Shown here in pieces: positions 1-4,735 of a stretch of 7,164 nt of DNA (within the stretch, counting starts at the first letter, position 1; each line of letters begins with the position of its first letter). The stretch covers positions 1 through 7,164 of the forward strand of contig JAAYQY010000134.1 in assembly GCA_012519125.1 (NCBI GenBank), read 5' to 3'. The position numbers and the translations under genes are program-made. Origin of the DNA: Spirochaetales bacterium. GTDB taxonomy: Bacteria; Spirochaetota; Spirochaetia; Sphaerochaetales; Sphaerochaetaceae. Below the pieces are notes generated by a model. The model did not search any database. It was not told where the DNA came from and saw only the letters and a program-made list of their open reading frames with translations.

Positions 1-1129
1 TGGCGATTGTCGTGTTTTCCTTGACGTTCTGAATCATCACCAAGCCCAGTTCCTTGCGATCTTCAGGTACGTAGGCAACTCCATGCGATATTGCCTTGGG
101 AATAGTGCTGATGTCGACCGCAGCACCTTCGATCAATGTTTGGCCGGCGATGCTCTTGCCGTACGCTCGACCGAACACGCTCATGGCAAGCTCGGTGCGC
201 CCTGCCCCTACCAGACCAGCCAACCCCACCACCTCACCGCTGCGAACCGCAATGTTCACTCCGTCCAGCTTTTTTCGCTCCGGATTATCCGGATTCAGGA
301 CTGTCCAATCCTTGATCTCAAACAGGACATCCCCGATGGGATTGTTTCGCTTGGGAAACATATCAGTAATCTCCCGACCCACCATTCCCTTGATGATCCG
401 CTCTTCACCAATGGACACAGAGCCGTCCTTGGCTCGCTCGACTTCCAGCGTCTCGATTGTCTTGCCGTCCCGCAAGATGGTGATGGAATCAGCTACGGAA
501 GCTACTTCGTTGAGCTTGTGGGAGATGAGTACTGAAGAAATATTGCTCTTGTCCCTCAGTTCTTTGAGGATTTCGAGCAGATGTTCACTATCTTTTTGGT
601 TGAGTGCGGAAGTGGGCTCATCAAGGATCAGCAGTTTGGCATGCTTGGCCAGGGCCTTTGCAATCTCGACCATCTGCTGCTTGCCCACACCCAGTTTGTT
701 CACAGGAAGATTGGGATTCTCACGAAGCCCGACACGTTCCATATACTTGAGGGCGTCTTCTCGTGTTCTGTCCCAGTTGATGACGTTGAACTTCGCCCGC
801 TCGTCACCAATGAACATATTCTCTGCAATGGAAAGATAGGGGCTCAACGCCAGTTCCTGATGAATGATAACGATTCCAGCCTGCTCGCTCTGCCTGATAC
901 TGGAGAATGTGCAGCGCTTGCCCTGGAAAAAGATATCACCGTCGTAGGTTCCGTAAGGATACACGCCTGAGAGCACTTTCATCAACGTTGACTTGCCAGC
1001 ACCATTCTCACCGACCAAGGCATGAATTTCGCACTCATTGACATCCAGGCTGACATCATCAAGAGCCTTTACGCCAGGGAACGTCTTGGTGATATGCTTC
1101 ATAGACAGCAGTATTGATTTGTTTGGCAT
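1..1129 (-). CDS. Sugar ABC transporter ATP-binding protein, GguA/XylG (MmsA) type, 3' end cut by window
   Basis: This is the cytoplasmic energy-coupling subunit of a monosaccharide importer, with two ABC domains in one chain. Reading down from ATG at 1129 gives 376 open residues; family members are about 500, so roughly 130 C-terminal residues lie outside the window. Domain 1 shows Walker A GENGAGKST (40-48), Q-loop IIHQELAL (88-95), signature LGVGKQQMVEIAKAL (146-160), Walker B LLILDEPTSAL (166-176) and the switch histidine in LISHKLNE. Domain 2 starts with the degenerate Walker A GLVGAGRTE typical of the RbsA/MglA/XylG group, followed by YVPEDRKELG. The segment GIVIIHQELALSPYLSIAEN resembles the GguA/XylG branch more than RbsA. 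It lies 118 bases downstream of a ChvE-like binding-protein gene on the same strand, as in chvE-gguAB operons, so a GguB/XylH-like permease should follow. Substrate (xylose, arabinose, galactose or glucose) cannot be fixed from sequence. Family assignment is very secure; the branch is likely. Confidence 0.95.
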   Translation of the reverse strand, partial: MPNKSILLSMKHITKTFPGVKALDDVSLDVNECEIHALVGENGAGKSTLMKVLSGVYPYGTYDGDIFFQGKRCTFSSIRQSEQAGIVIIHQELALSPYLSIAENMFIGDERAKFNVINWDRTREDALKYMERVGLRENPNLPVNKLGVGKQQMVEIAKALAKHAKLLILDEPTSALNQKDSEHLLEILKELRDKSNISSVLISHKLNEVASVADSITILRDGKTIETLEVERAKDGSVSIGEERIIKGMVGREITDMFPKRNNPIGDVLFEIKDWTVLNPDNPERKKLDGVNIAVRSGEVVGLAGLVGAGRTELAMSVFGRAYGKSIAGQTLIEGAAVDISTIPKAISHGVAYVPEDRKELGLVMIQNVKENTTIA

Positions 1130-1134
1130 TCATA

Positions 1135-1140
1135 CCCCCC
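1135..1140 (-). promoter_or_regulatory. Unusual G-only ribosome binding site of the ATPase gene
   Basis: A GGGGGG run lies 5 bases before the ATG at 1129, in place of an AGGAGG. A second ATG at 1133 is only 4 bases upstream but is out of frame; the ATG at 1129 is the one that opens the ABC-domain frame. An internal ATG at 1102 (MKHITK) is an alternative start at the usual beginning of the ABC domain. A weaker site here would fit the lower expression normally needed for an ATPase than for its binding protein. That last point is inference. Confidence 0.45.
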
Positions 1141-1153
1141 ACAATATAGACCG

Positions 1154-1196
1154 GAACCCGATTCCACTTCAGCCTCAGGCAGATGGCACCGGGTTC
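1154..1196 (-). repeat. Inverted repeat in the leader of the ATPase gene
   Basis: The arms are GAACCCG at 1154-1160 and CGGGTTC at 1190-1196, a perfect 7-base match separated by 29 bases. The inner part holds a small GCC/GGC stem. In the minus-strand transcript this would fold between the binding-protein stop and the ATPase ribosome binding site. It has no T-tract, so it is not a classical terminator. It may limit RNA decay or translation of the downstream cistron; this is inferred from position only. Confidence 0.4.
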
Positions 1197-1214
1197 GCGA
1201 TCATGCGATGTAAT

Positions 1215-1238
1215 TCCGGCTTCATCAAAGAAGCCGGA
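1215..1238 (-). repeat. Hairpin directly after the sugar-binding protein gene
   Basis: The arms TCCGGCTTC (1215-1223) and GAAGCCGGA (1230-1238) are perfectly complementary, giving a GC-rich 9-bp stem with a 6-base loop. It starts 9 bases after the binding-protein stop codon. No T-run follows in the minus direction, so transcription probably continues into the ATPase gene. A hairpin at this point is common in binding-protein-first ABC operons, where it protects the upstream message from 3' exonucleases and helps keep the binding protein in excess. Structure is seen; role is inferred. Confidence 0.65.
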
Positions 1239-1247
1239 CAGATACTC

Positions 1248-2345
1248 TTACAGACCAACTTCTGCAGCAGTGTGGTAGCCAGTATCGACTACTTCAGCCT
1301 TCAGGTTGTCCTTGGTTACGATGACAGACTTCAGCAGAACGGAGGGTACGATGTACGGCTTGCCATTCTTGATGGAGTCATTGTTGTAACTGGTGGTATC
1401 AAGACCCTGGGGAACTTCGCCACGCATGATCGTGTCTACAAGTTCAACAGTGGCCTGACCAAGTACGCGGGTATCCTTCAGGACGGTTGCATACTGCTCG
1501 CCAGCGAGAATCGACTTACAGGAAGCAACAATACAGTCCTGTCCACCGACGACCGGCAGCGGCTTTCCAGCGGTTCCGTATCCAACAGCCTTGCATGCTT
1601 CAAGGGTGGAAAGACTGATCGGATCGTAGGGGGAAAGAATACCGTCGAGGGTCTGGTTTGTGTAATGAGCAGAAAGGAGGTTTTCCATTCTGGACATTGC
1701 CAGCTCATTGCTCCAGCGCAGTGTTCCAACCGTATCCATGCCCTTCTGGCCGGATCCAATCTTCAGCGTGCCGTTGTCAAAATAGGGCTTCAGCCTATCC
1801 ATGGCACCGTCGTAGAACTTGTATGCGTTGTTGTCGTCAGGTGAACCACCGAACAACTCAATCAGCAACGGCTTTTTTGCAGGACTGTCCAGCTTCATAC
1901 CCTTGATGAGGATGTCACCCATCTGCTGGCCCACTGCATAGTTGTCGAATGACAGATAGTAGTCAACATTCGGGGACTTCATGATCAAGCGGTCATACGC
2001 TATCACAGGAATCTTTGCTTCAGCAGCCTTTGCCAAGACATCACTCAATGCAACGCCATCAATCGAAGCAACGACGAGCACTTTTGCATCTTTGGTGATC
2101 AGGTCTTCAATCTGACGAACCTGGGTAGGAATGTCATCATCGGAGAACTGCAGGTCGACCTTGTAGCCGAGCGCTTCCAATCCGGACTTAACTGCTGCTC
2201 CATCCTTATTCCAGCGTTCCTCTGACCTGGTCGGCATGACAACACCAACCATTCCCTTGTCTGACGAGCTTTCTGCTTGTCCTCCAGCAAAAACCATGGT
2301 TGAAGCGAAGAGCAGCACCATTACCACCACGAGCACCTTTTTCAT
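1248..2345 (-). CDS. ChvE-like periplasmic sugar-binding protein of an ABC importer
   Basis: The product is a 365-residue type I periplasmic binding protein that captures a monosaccharide outside the inner membrane and delivers it to the membrane transporter. Residues 1-20 are a signal peptide (MKK, hydrophobic core, then VFA) with likely signal peptidase I cleavage before GGQAES. There is no lipobox cysteine. The mature part matches the ChvE/XylF group: MPTRSEERWNKDG (37-49), DDIPTQVRQIEDLI (70-83), AYDRLI (116-121), SFDN (132-135), GGSPDDNNA (166-174), SPYD (238-241) and GGQD (267-270). These are places where this family contacts the sugar or hinges. The ATG at 2345 has a consensus AAAGGAGG at 2352-2359 with a 6-base spacer. 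It is the first gene of an operon with the GguA/XylG-like ATPase. ChvE binds several aldoses; whether this protein prefers glucose, galactose, arabinose or xylose is not visible. Family confidence is high. Confidence 0.95.
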   Translation of the reverse strand: MKKVLVVVMVLLFASTMVFAGGQAESSSDKGMVGVVMPTRSEERWNKDGAAVKSGLEALGYKVDLQFSDDDIPTQVRQIEDLITKDAKVLVVASIDGVALSDVLAKAAEAKIPVIAYDRLIMKSPNVDYYLSFDNYAVGQQMGDILIKGMKLDSPAKKPLLIELFGGSPDDNNAYKFYDGAMDRLKPYFDNGTLKIGSGQKGMDTVGTLRWSNELAMSRMENLLSAHYTNQTLDGILSPYDPISLSTLEACKAVGYGTAGKPLPVVGGQDCIVASCKSILAGEQYATVLKDTRVLGQATVELVDTIMRGEVPQGLDTTSYNNDSIKNGKPYIVPSVLLKSVIVTKDNLKAEVVDTGYHTAAEVGL

Positions 2346-2367
2346 ACAGAGCCTCCTTTGTAGTAAA

Positions 2368-2385
2368 TGCGTTATCGTTAACGCA
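2368..2385. promoter_or_regulatory. LacI-family-like operator (proximal) in the leader of the sugar-binding protein gene
   Basis: This is a perfect inverted repeat: TGCGTTA, a 4-base centre TCGT, then TAACGCA. The inner GTTA-N4-TAAC pattern has the same spacing as known GntR/LacI-family operators. It lies about 30-50 bases after the predicted transcription start and 9 bases above the ribosome binding site, so a bound repressor would act as a road-block, or the RNA hairpin could affect translation. No regulator gene is in the window. Confidence 0.5.
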
Positions 2386-2422
2386 CCAGCAAAACCAAAG
2401 CGTCAAGCTAGACACTTGATTA

Positions 2423-2451
2423 ACTCTATCATCGGTCCATGGAGACGTCAA
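2423..2451 (-). promoter_or_regulatory. Sigma70-type promoter for the sugar transporter operon
   Basis: The -35 box TTGACG (2446-2451, 5 of 6 consensus) and the -10 box TAGAGT (2423-2428, 4 of 6) are separated by exactly 17 bases. Predicted start of transcription is near 2416, giving a leader of about 70 bases. A second TTGACG occurs at 2401-2406, but it has no convincing -10 box at the right distance. Confidence 0.5.
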
Positions 2452-2513
2452 GGAATTTAATTAAACGGATTTACTCAATATTCTGCATGAAATATCGCGC
2501 GCAGTTATCAGCG

Positions 2514-2523
2514 GTAACGTTAC
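2514..2523. promoter_or_regulatory. LacI-family-like operator (distal), GTAACGTTAC
   Basis: GTAACGTTAC is a perfect 10-base palindrome with the central CG typical of LacI/GalR-family sites. Extra GTTA and TAAC half-sites lie around it (2504-2507, 2525-2528). It is about 100 bases upstream of the predicted transcription start of the sugar operon. Its centre is about 142 bases from that of the 2368-2385 palindrome, a distance compatible with DNA looping. No gene other than the sugar operon reads away from this region. Confidence 0.4.
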
Positions 2524-2569
2524 TTAACAAAACACCTTTATCAAACAGCCATCCATCAAAAACCGCAAT

Positions 2570-2607
2570 AAAAAAGGCTGAAATGACCAATCGCATTACA
2601 GCCTTTT
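2570..2607 (-). terminator. Rho-independent terminator of the UPF0316 gene
   Basis: Arms AAAAGGCTG (2572-2580) and CAGCCTTTT (2599-2607) pair perfectly over 9 bp. The stem extends through one A-A mismatch by AATG/CATT and has an 8-base loop. Read on the minus strand, the stem ends in TTTTTT (complement of 2570-2575). It begins 25 bases after the UPF0316 stop codon and separates that gene from the sugar operon promoter. It may also work weakly in the plus direction (TTTT at 2604-2607). Confidence 0.85.
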
Positions 2608-2632
2608 GATTGCATTGTATAGCAATGAAATA

Positions 2633-3100
2633 TTACAGAAGGGCGTTCTGTCTCCAGCGAATATCCTCAACTACCAGATAGCAGTTCTTGTCTATCGCCC
2701 GTGATTGCTTCAACACTTTTTTTGCGTCACGTCGCTTCACCTGGACAAAGAGCAGGATGACCTGTCCATCCCTGCCCTGCCCCTGAAACTCGGTGACCCG
2801 AAATCCTGCATCCCGAAGGTTTTTGGCAACTTCCCTACCCTGCGTTGAGAATACTTTCACTACCTGATCCCCTATCTTGAGCAAGTTCTCCAAGGTCATG
2901 CCCACAAAGGTGCCGGTGGCAAACCCCAAAGCAAAAGCAAAAGCGGTAAGAGGATCGGATAGATCATTGAGCACCTTGGAAACGGCAAAGACCCAGATGA
3001 GGGATTCAAGAAAGGCGATGACAAAGGTAACAAACCGTTTGCCGCGGATAATCATCGCATGGCGCAACGTACCAAGCGATACATCAAATACTCTGGCCAA
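2633..3100 (-). CDS. UPF0316 (DUF5698/DUF2179) membrane protein, N-terminally shortened by an upstream stop codon
   Basis: The open frame from TTG at 3100 gives 155 residues of a family with no firmly known function (YebE-like, UPF0316). Seen in it: the family opening ARVFDVSLGTLR (2-13), two hydrophobic segments at about 23-44 and 51-71 with the conserved ALGFATGTFVGM (57-68), then a soluble DUF2179-like domain at about 75-150. The first membrane segment of the family normally starts about 10-14 residues earlier. That missing part is present in the same frame upstream (MFTTESLLLA from ATG 3142) but is cut off by TAG at 3110-3112. So either the gene is a recent nonsense mutant, or translation restarts at the TTG, which has only a weak AGG-like site before it. 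A sequencing error is also possible. It is followed by a strong terminator and is probably transcribed alone. Family call is secure; whether a full protein is made is open. Confidence 0.85.
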   Translation of the reverse strand: MARVFDVSLGTLRHAMIIRGKRFVTFVIAFLESLIWVFAVSKVLNDLSDPLTAFAFALGFATGTFVGMTLENLLKIGDQVVKVFSTQGREVAKNLRDAGFRVTEFQGQGRDGQVILLFVQVKRRDAKKVLKQSRAIDKNCYLVVEDIRWRQNALL

Positions 3101-3142
3101 GAATATGACCTAAGCCAACAGAAGGGATTCTGTGGTAAACAT
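3101..3142 (-). pseudogene. Natural 5' end of the UPF0316 gene with in-frame amber codon
   Basis: Reading from ATG at 3142 gives M-F-T-T-E-S-L-L-L-A, then TAG (3110-3112), then V-I-F, leading directly into the TTG at 3100 in the same frame. The ATG has a GAGGG Shine-Dalgarno at 3151-3155 with an 8-base spacer. Fourteen residues before LARVFDVSLGTLR match the usual length and hydrophobicity of the UPF0316 N-terminus. With the stop codon read as one residue, the whole product would be 169 residues, within the normal family range. A single-base change of TTG (Leu) to TAG would explain the break; that ancestral codon is a guess. Confidence 0.7.
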
Positions 3143-3189
3143 ACTGCTACCCTCAAATTATTCATGAAATGGATATACGATCCACCCCC

Positions 3190-3218
3190 ACCATACGATG
3201 GAATCGAAAAAAAAGCAA
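3190..3218 (-). promoter_or_regulatory. Possible promoter of the UPF0316 gene
   Basis: A -35-like TTGCTT (3213-3218) and a -10-like TATGGT (3190-3195) stand 17 bases apart, about 50 bases upstream of the natural ATG. Both are weak matches (3 and 4 of 6). The -35 box overlaps the T-tract of the aspartokinase terminator. A perfect TATAAT exists further up at 3287-3292, overlapping the aspartokinase stop codon, but it lacks a -35 box and would place the terminator inside the transcript. Confidence 0.25.
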
Positions 3219-3236
3219 TGAGTAAAGATATACTCA
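3207..3236 (-). terminator. Terminator-like hairpin with T8 tract after the aspartokinase gene
   Basis: On the minus strand, TGAGTA and TACTCA (3231-3236 with 3219-3224) form a 6-bp stem with a 6-base loop. It is followed after 4 bases by eight T (complement of 3207-3214). The stem is AU-rich and short, but it directly abuts the 24-base palindrome at 3237-3260, and the two together give a strong composite structure before the T-run. It ends the aspartokinase transcript about 55-80 bases after its stop codon. Confidence 0.55.
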
Positions 3237-3260
3237 AACTATTCCTTATAAGGAATAGTT
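3237..3260. repeat. Perfect 24-base palindrome downstream of aspartokinase
   Basis: The arm AACTATTCCTTA (3237-3248) is followed at once by its exact reverse complement TAAGGAATAGTT (3249-3260). As RNA it would form a 10-bp stem with a TATA tetraloop; as DNA it is a fully symmetric site. It stands 29 bases beyond the aspartokinase stop codon and touches the terminator hairpin. It most likely forms part of the transcription stop; a dyad protein-binding site is the alternative. Confidence 0.8.
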
Positions 3261-3289
3261 GGAGGCGTCATCAGTATTACAGATTATAC

Positions 3290-4597
3290 CTAAGCAAACA
3301 AGGCGTTATACAGGCTCTTCACAGCAGCCTGCGCTTGATCAGCACTGACTCCCAGCAAAATCGAGGTGTCGCTCGACCCATAGTTGAAGAAATTCAAGGT
3401 GATGGAATCGTGAGCAAGCGCTGTAGTGCTCTTTGCAATGAGACCCGGCTCACCCATAACCCCTGCACCGACAATGCCTACGACTGCATGCCCATGGTCA
3501 ATCGCAATGGAGTCAAGGGCGAACTCACTCTTGATGCGCTGGCACATTGCATTGAGCACACTCTCACTGGCCTGTGTGGTTTCGAAGAACCAGACAATGC
3601 TGTCCACTCCGAACAGGGAGAACGAAGGTCGTACTCCAAAGATGTGAAGCATAGTCAGCAGTGCGTGCCGGATTCCGGATTTCTTGAAAAGCATGAGCTT
3701 ACGAAGTGACAGGCGACTGTAGCCTGCTTTGGCAGACACACCGGCAAGCGGATGGCCATCGATTTCACGGGAAGTGACGATCATGGTACCCGCATCTAGC
3801 GGTGCGTTGGTGTTCTTTACATTGATGGGAATCTTGCTTGCAATGACCGGGGCAATCGCTTCCTCATGGAAGACTCCGGCCCCTACACCGGCAAGCTCCC
3901 GGACTTCACGATAGGTCATCGTCTTGATGACCTTTGCCTGCTCCACCAAACGGGGATCTACACTGAAGACGCCCGAAACGTCAGTCCAGTTCTCATAGGT
4001 CTGCGCCTCGGCAGCCCTGGCAAGGATGGCTCCGGTGATATCCGATCCACCACGGCTGAAGGTCTTCACTTTTCCTTCACTGTCACAGCCATAAAAACCA
4101 GGAACTATGTACTTGGTACCTTTTTTCAATACTTTCTTGAGATTGTTGTAGGTTTCCTCATGCACTGTTCCATCATCCTTGATGACAATGAGCGGATCGG
4201 TATCGAGGAATGTCCACCCAAAGTAGGTACTCACCATGCGGGCAGCAAGATACTCACCGCGGCTTGCGGCATACTCGGCACCATGGCCGGCATCGATCAT
4301 CTGCCTGACCTCTTCCAGGATTGCCACAAAAGGCTTTGCATCCATGCCAAGCTCTGCAAGGATATTGGTATAGCGAACGGCGACCTTCTTGAACAGCTCA
4401 CGGCACGACTGGCCCTGTTGGACGAGTGCATTGCAGGCATAGAGCATATCGGTCACTTTCTCATCATCGCGGGTCCGCTTTCCAGGGGCCGAAACGATGA
4501 CAATCTCTCTCTGAGGGTCAGCATCAACAATTGATTTGACTTTCTGTATTTGCTTGGCGTCAGCCACTGAGCTGCCACCGAATTTGCATACGATCAT
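3290..4597 (-). CDS. Aspartokinase with C-terminal ACT domains (YclM-like)
   Basis: Aspartate kinase phosphorylates L-aspartate with ATP to 4-phospho-aspartate, the first committed step toward lysine/diaminopimelate, threonine and methionine, in the cytoplasm. The 435-residue protein starts with KFGGSS (5-10), the nucleotide-binding opening of the amino-acid-kinase fold. Next come SAPGK (36-40), SRGEYLAAR (112-120) for aspartate binding, PGFYG (166-170), FSRGGSDITGA (180-190), NWTDVSGVFSVDPR (203-216) and KNTNAP (261-266). Residues of about 285-435 form a tandem ACT regulatory region with NYGSSDTSILLGV (405-417), so feedback control by an amino acid is expected; lysine is most likely by analogy with B. 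subtilis AK III. No homoserine dehydrogenase domain is fused. The frame could be opened from GTG at 4612, but ATG 4597 is preferred: GGAGG at 4605-4609 precedes it by 7 bases. It is apparently transcribed alone, with a short leader that has no room for a lysine riboswitch. Confidence 0.95.
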   Translation of the reverse strand: MIVCKFGGSSVADAKQIQKVKSIVDADPQREIVIVSAPGKRTRDDEKVTDMLYACNALVQQGQSCRELFKKVAVRYTNILAELGMDAKPFVAILEEVRQMIDAGHGAEYAASRGEYLAARMVSTYFGWTFLDTDPLIVIKDDGTVHEETYNNLKKVLKKGTKYIVPGFYGCDSEGKVKTFSRGGSDITGAILARAAEAQTYENWTDVSGVFSVDPRLVEQAKVIKTMTYREVRELAGVGAGVFHEEAIAPVIASKIPINVKNTNAPLDAGTMIVTSREIDGHPLAGVSAKAGYSRLSLRKLMLFKKSGIRHALLTMLHIFGVRPSFSLFGVDSIVWFFETTQASESVLNAMCQRIKSEFALDSIAIDHGHAVVGIVGAGVMGEPGLIAKSTTALAHDSITLNFFNYGSSDTSILLGVSADQAQAAVKSLYNALFA

Positions 4598-4604
4598 GGG
4601 GAAT

Positions 4605-4609
4605 CCTCC
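4605..4609 (-). promoter_or_regulatory. Shine-Dalgarno that fixes the aspartokinase start
   Basis: GGAGG sits 7 bases before ATG 4597. The alternative in-frame GTG at 4610-4612 overlaps this very site and would add five residues (M-G-G-F-P) before the conserved MIVCKFGG, so it is very unlikely to be used. Confidence 0.85.
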
Positions 4610-4636
4610 CACCTTTCTAGGATGTCTCTAGAGCGT

Positions 4637-4665
4637 ATTGTATTGAAGGATAGCATGTTGTGCAA
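4637..4665 (-). promoter_or_regulatory. Promoter of the aspartokinase gene
   Basis: The -10 box TACAAT (4637-4642, 5 of 6) and the -35 box TTGCAC (4660-4665, 3 of 6) are 17 bases apart. Transcription would start near 4630, leaving a leader of about 33 bases. The window has no riboswitch- or T-box-like structure here. Confidence 0.45.
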
Positions 4666-4735
4666 GTGAACCTGTTTTTCTGAAAATACATGACAGACAG
4701 CGTATTCACTGCTACTCTACGTACAAGAGGGAATC

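Noticed and set aside
650..693. ABC signature LGVGKQQ differs from the textbook LSGGQ
   Set aside because: As I recall the family, sugar ATPases of the GguA/XylG group normally deviate in this way, so it is not a sign of a defective protein.
83..970. Long open frames on the plus strand opposite the ATPase gene (83-535, 96-839, 581-970)
   Set aside because: Their translations show no family resemblance and they lie antisense to a clearly conserved ABC-domain frame; they follow from its codon composition.
2284..2345. Lipoprotein signal (lipobox) in the sugar-binding protein
   Set aside because: The cleavage region reads VFA-GGQAES with no cysteine, so export by signal peptidase I as a soluble periplasmic protein is the better reading.
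3110..3112. TAG read as pyrrolysine or another recoded residue
   Set aside because: No Pyl machinery or recoding element is in the window, the site is in a poorly constrained hydrophobic stretch, and all other genes use ordinary stops, including TAG for aspartokinase.
3866..4534. 222-codon plus-strand frame opposite aspartokinase, and a similar one at 3059-3709
   Set aside because: Both are antisense to strong conserved coding sequence, lack good ribosome sites and have unremarkable, cysteine/histidine-rich translations typical of shadow frames.
4690..4718. ATGACA-17-TACTCT as promoter of the UMF1 gene
   Set aside because: The -10 box matches only 3 of 6 and transcription would start inside the ribosome binding site, leaving an implausibly short leader; no better plus-strand promoter could be picked by eye.
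4598..4735. Lysine riboswitch or T-box in front of aspartokinase
   Set aside because: The whole intergenic region is 138 bases and the likely leader about 33 bases, far too short for a lysine riboswitch, and no T-box-like conserved bulge is seen.
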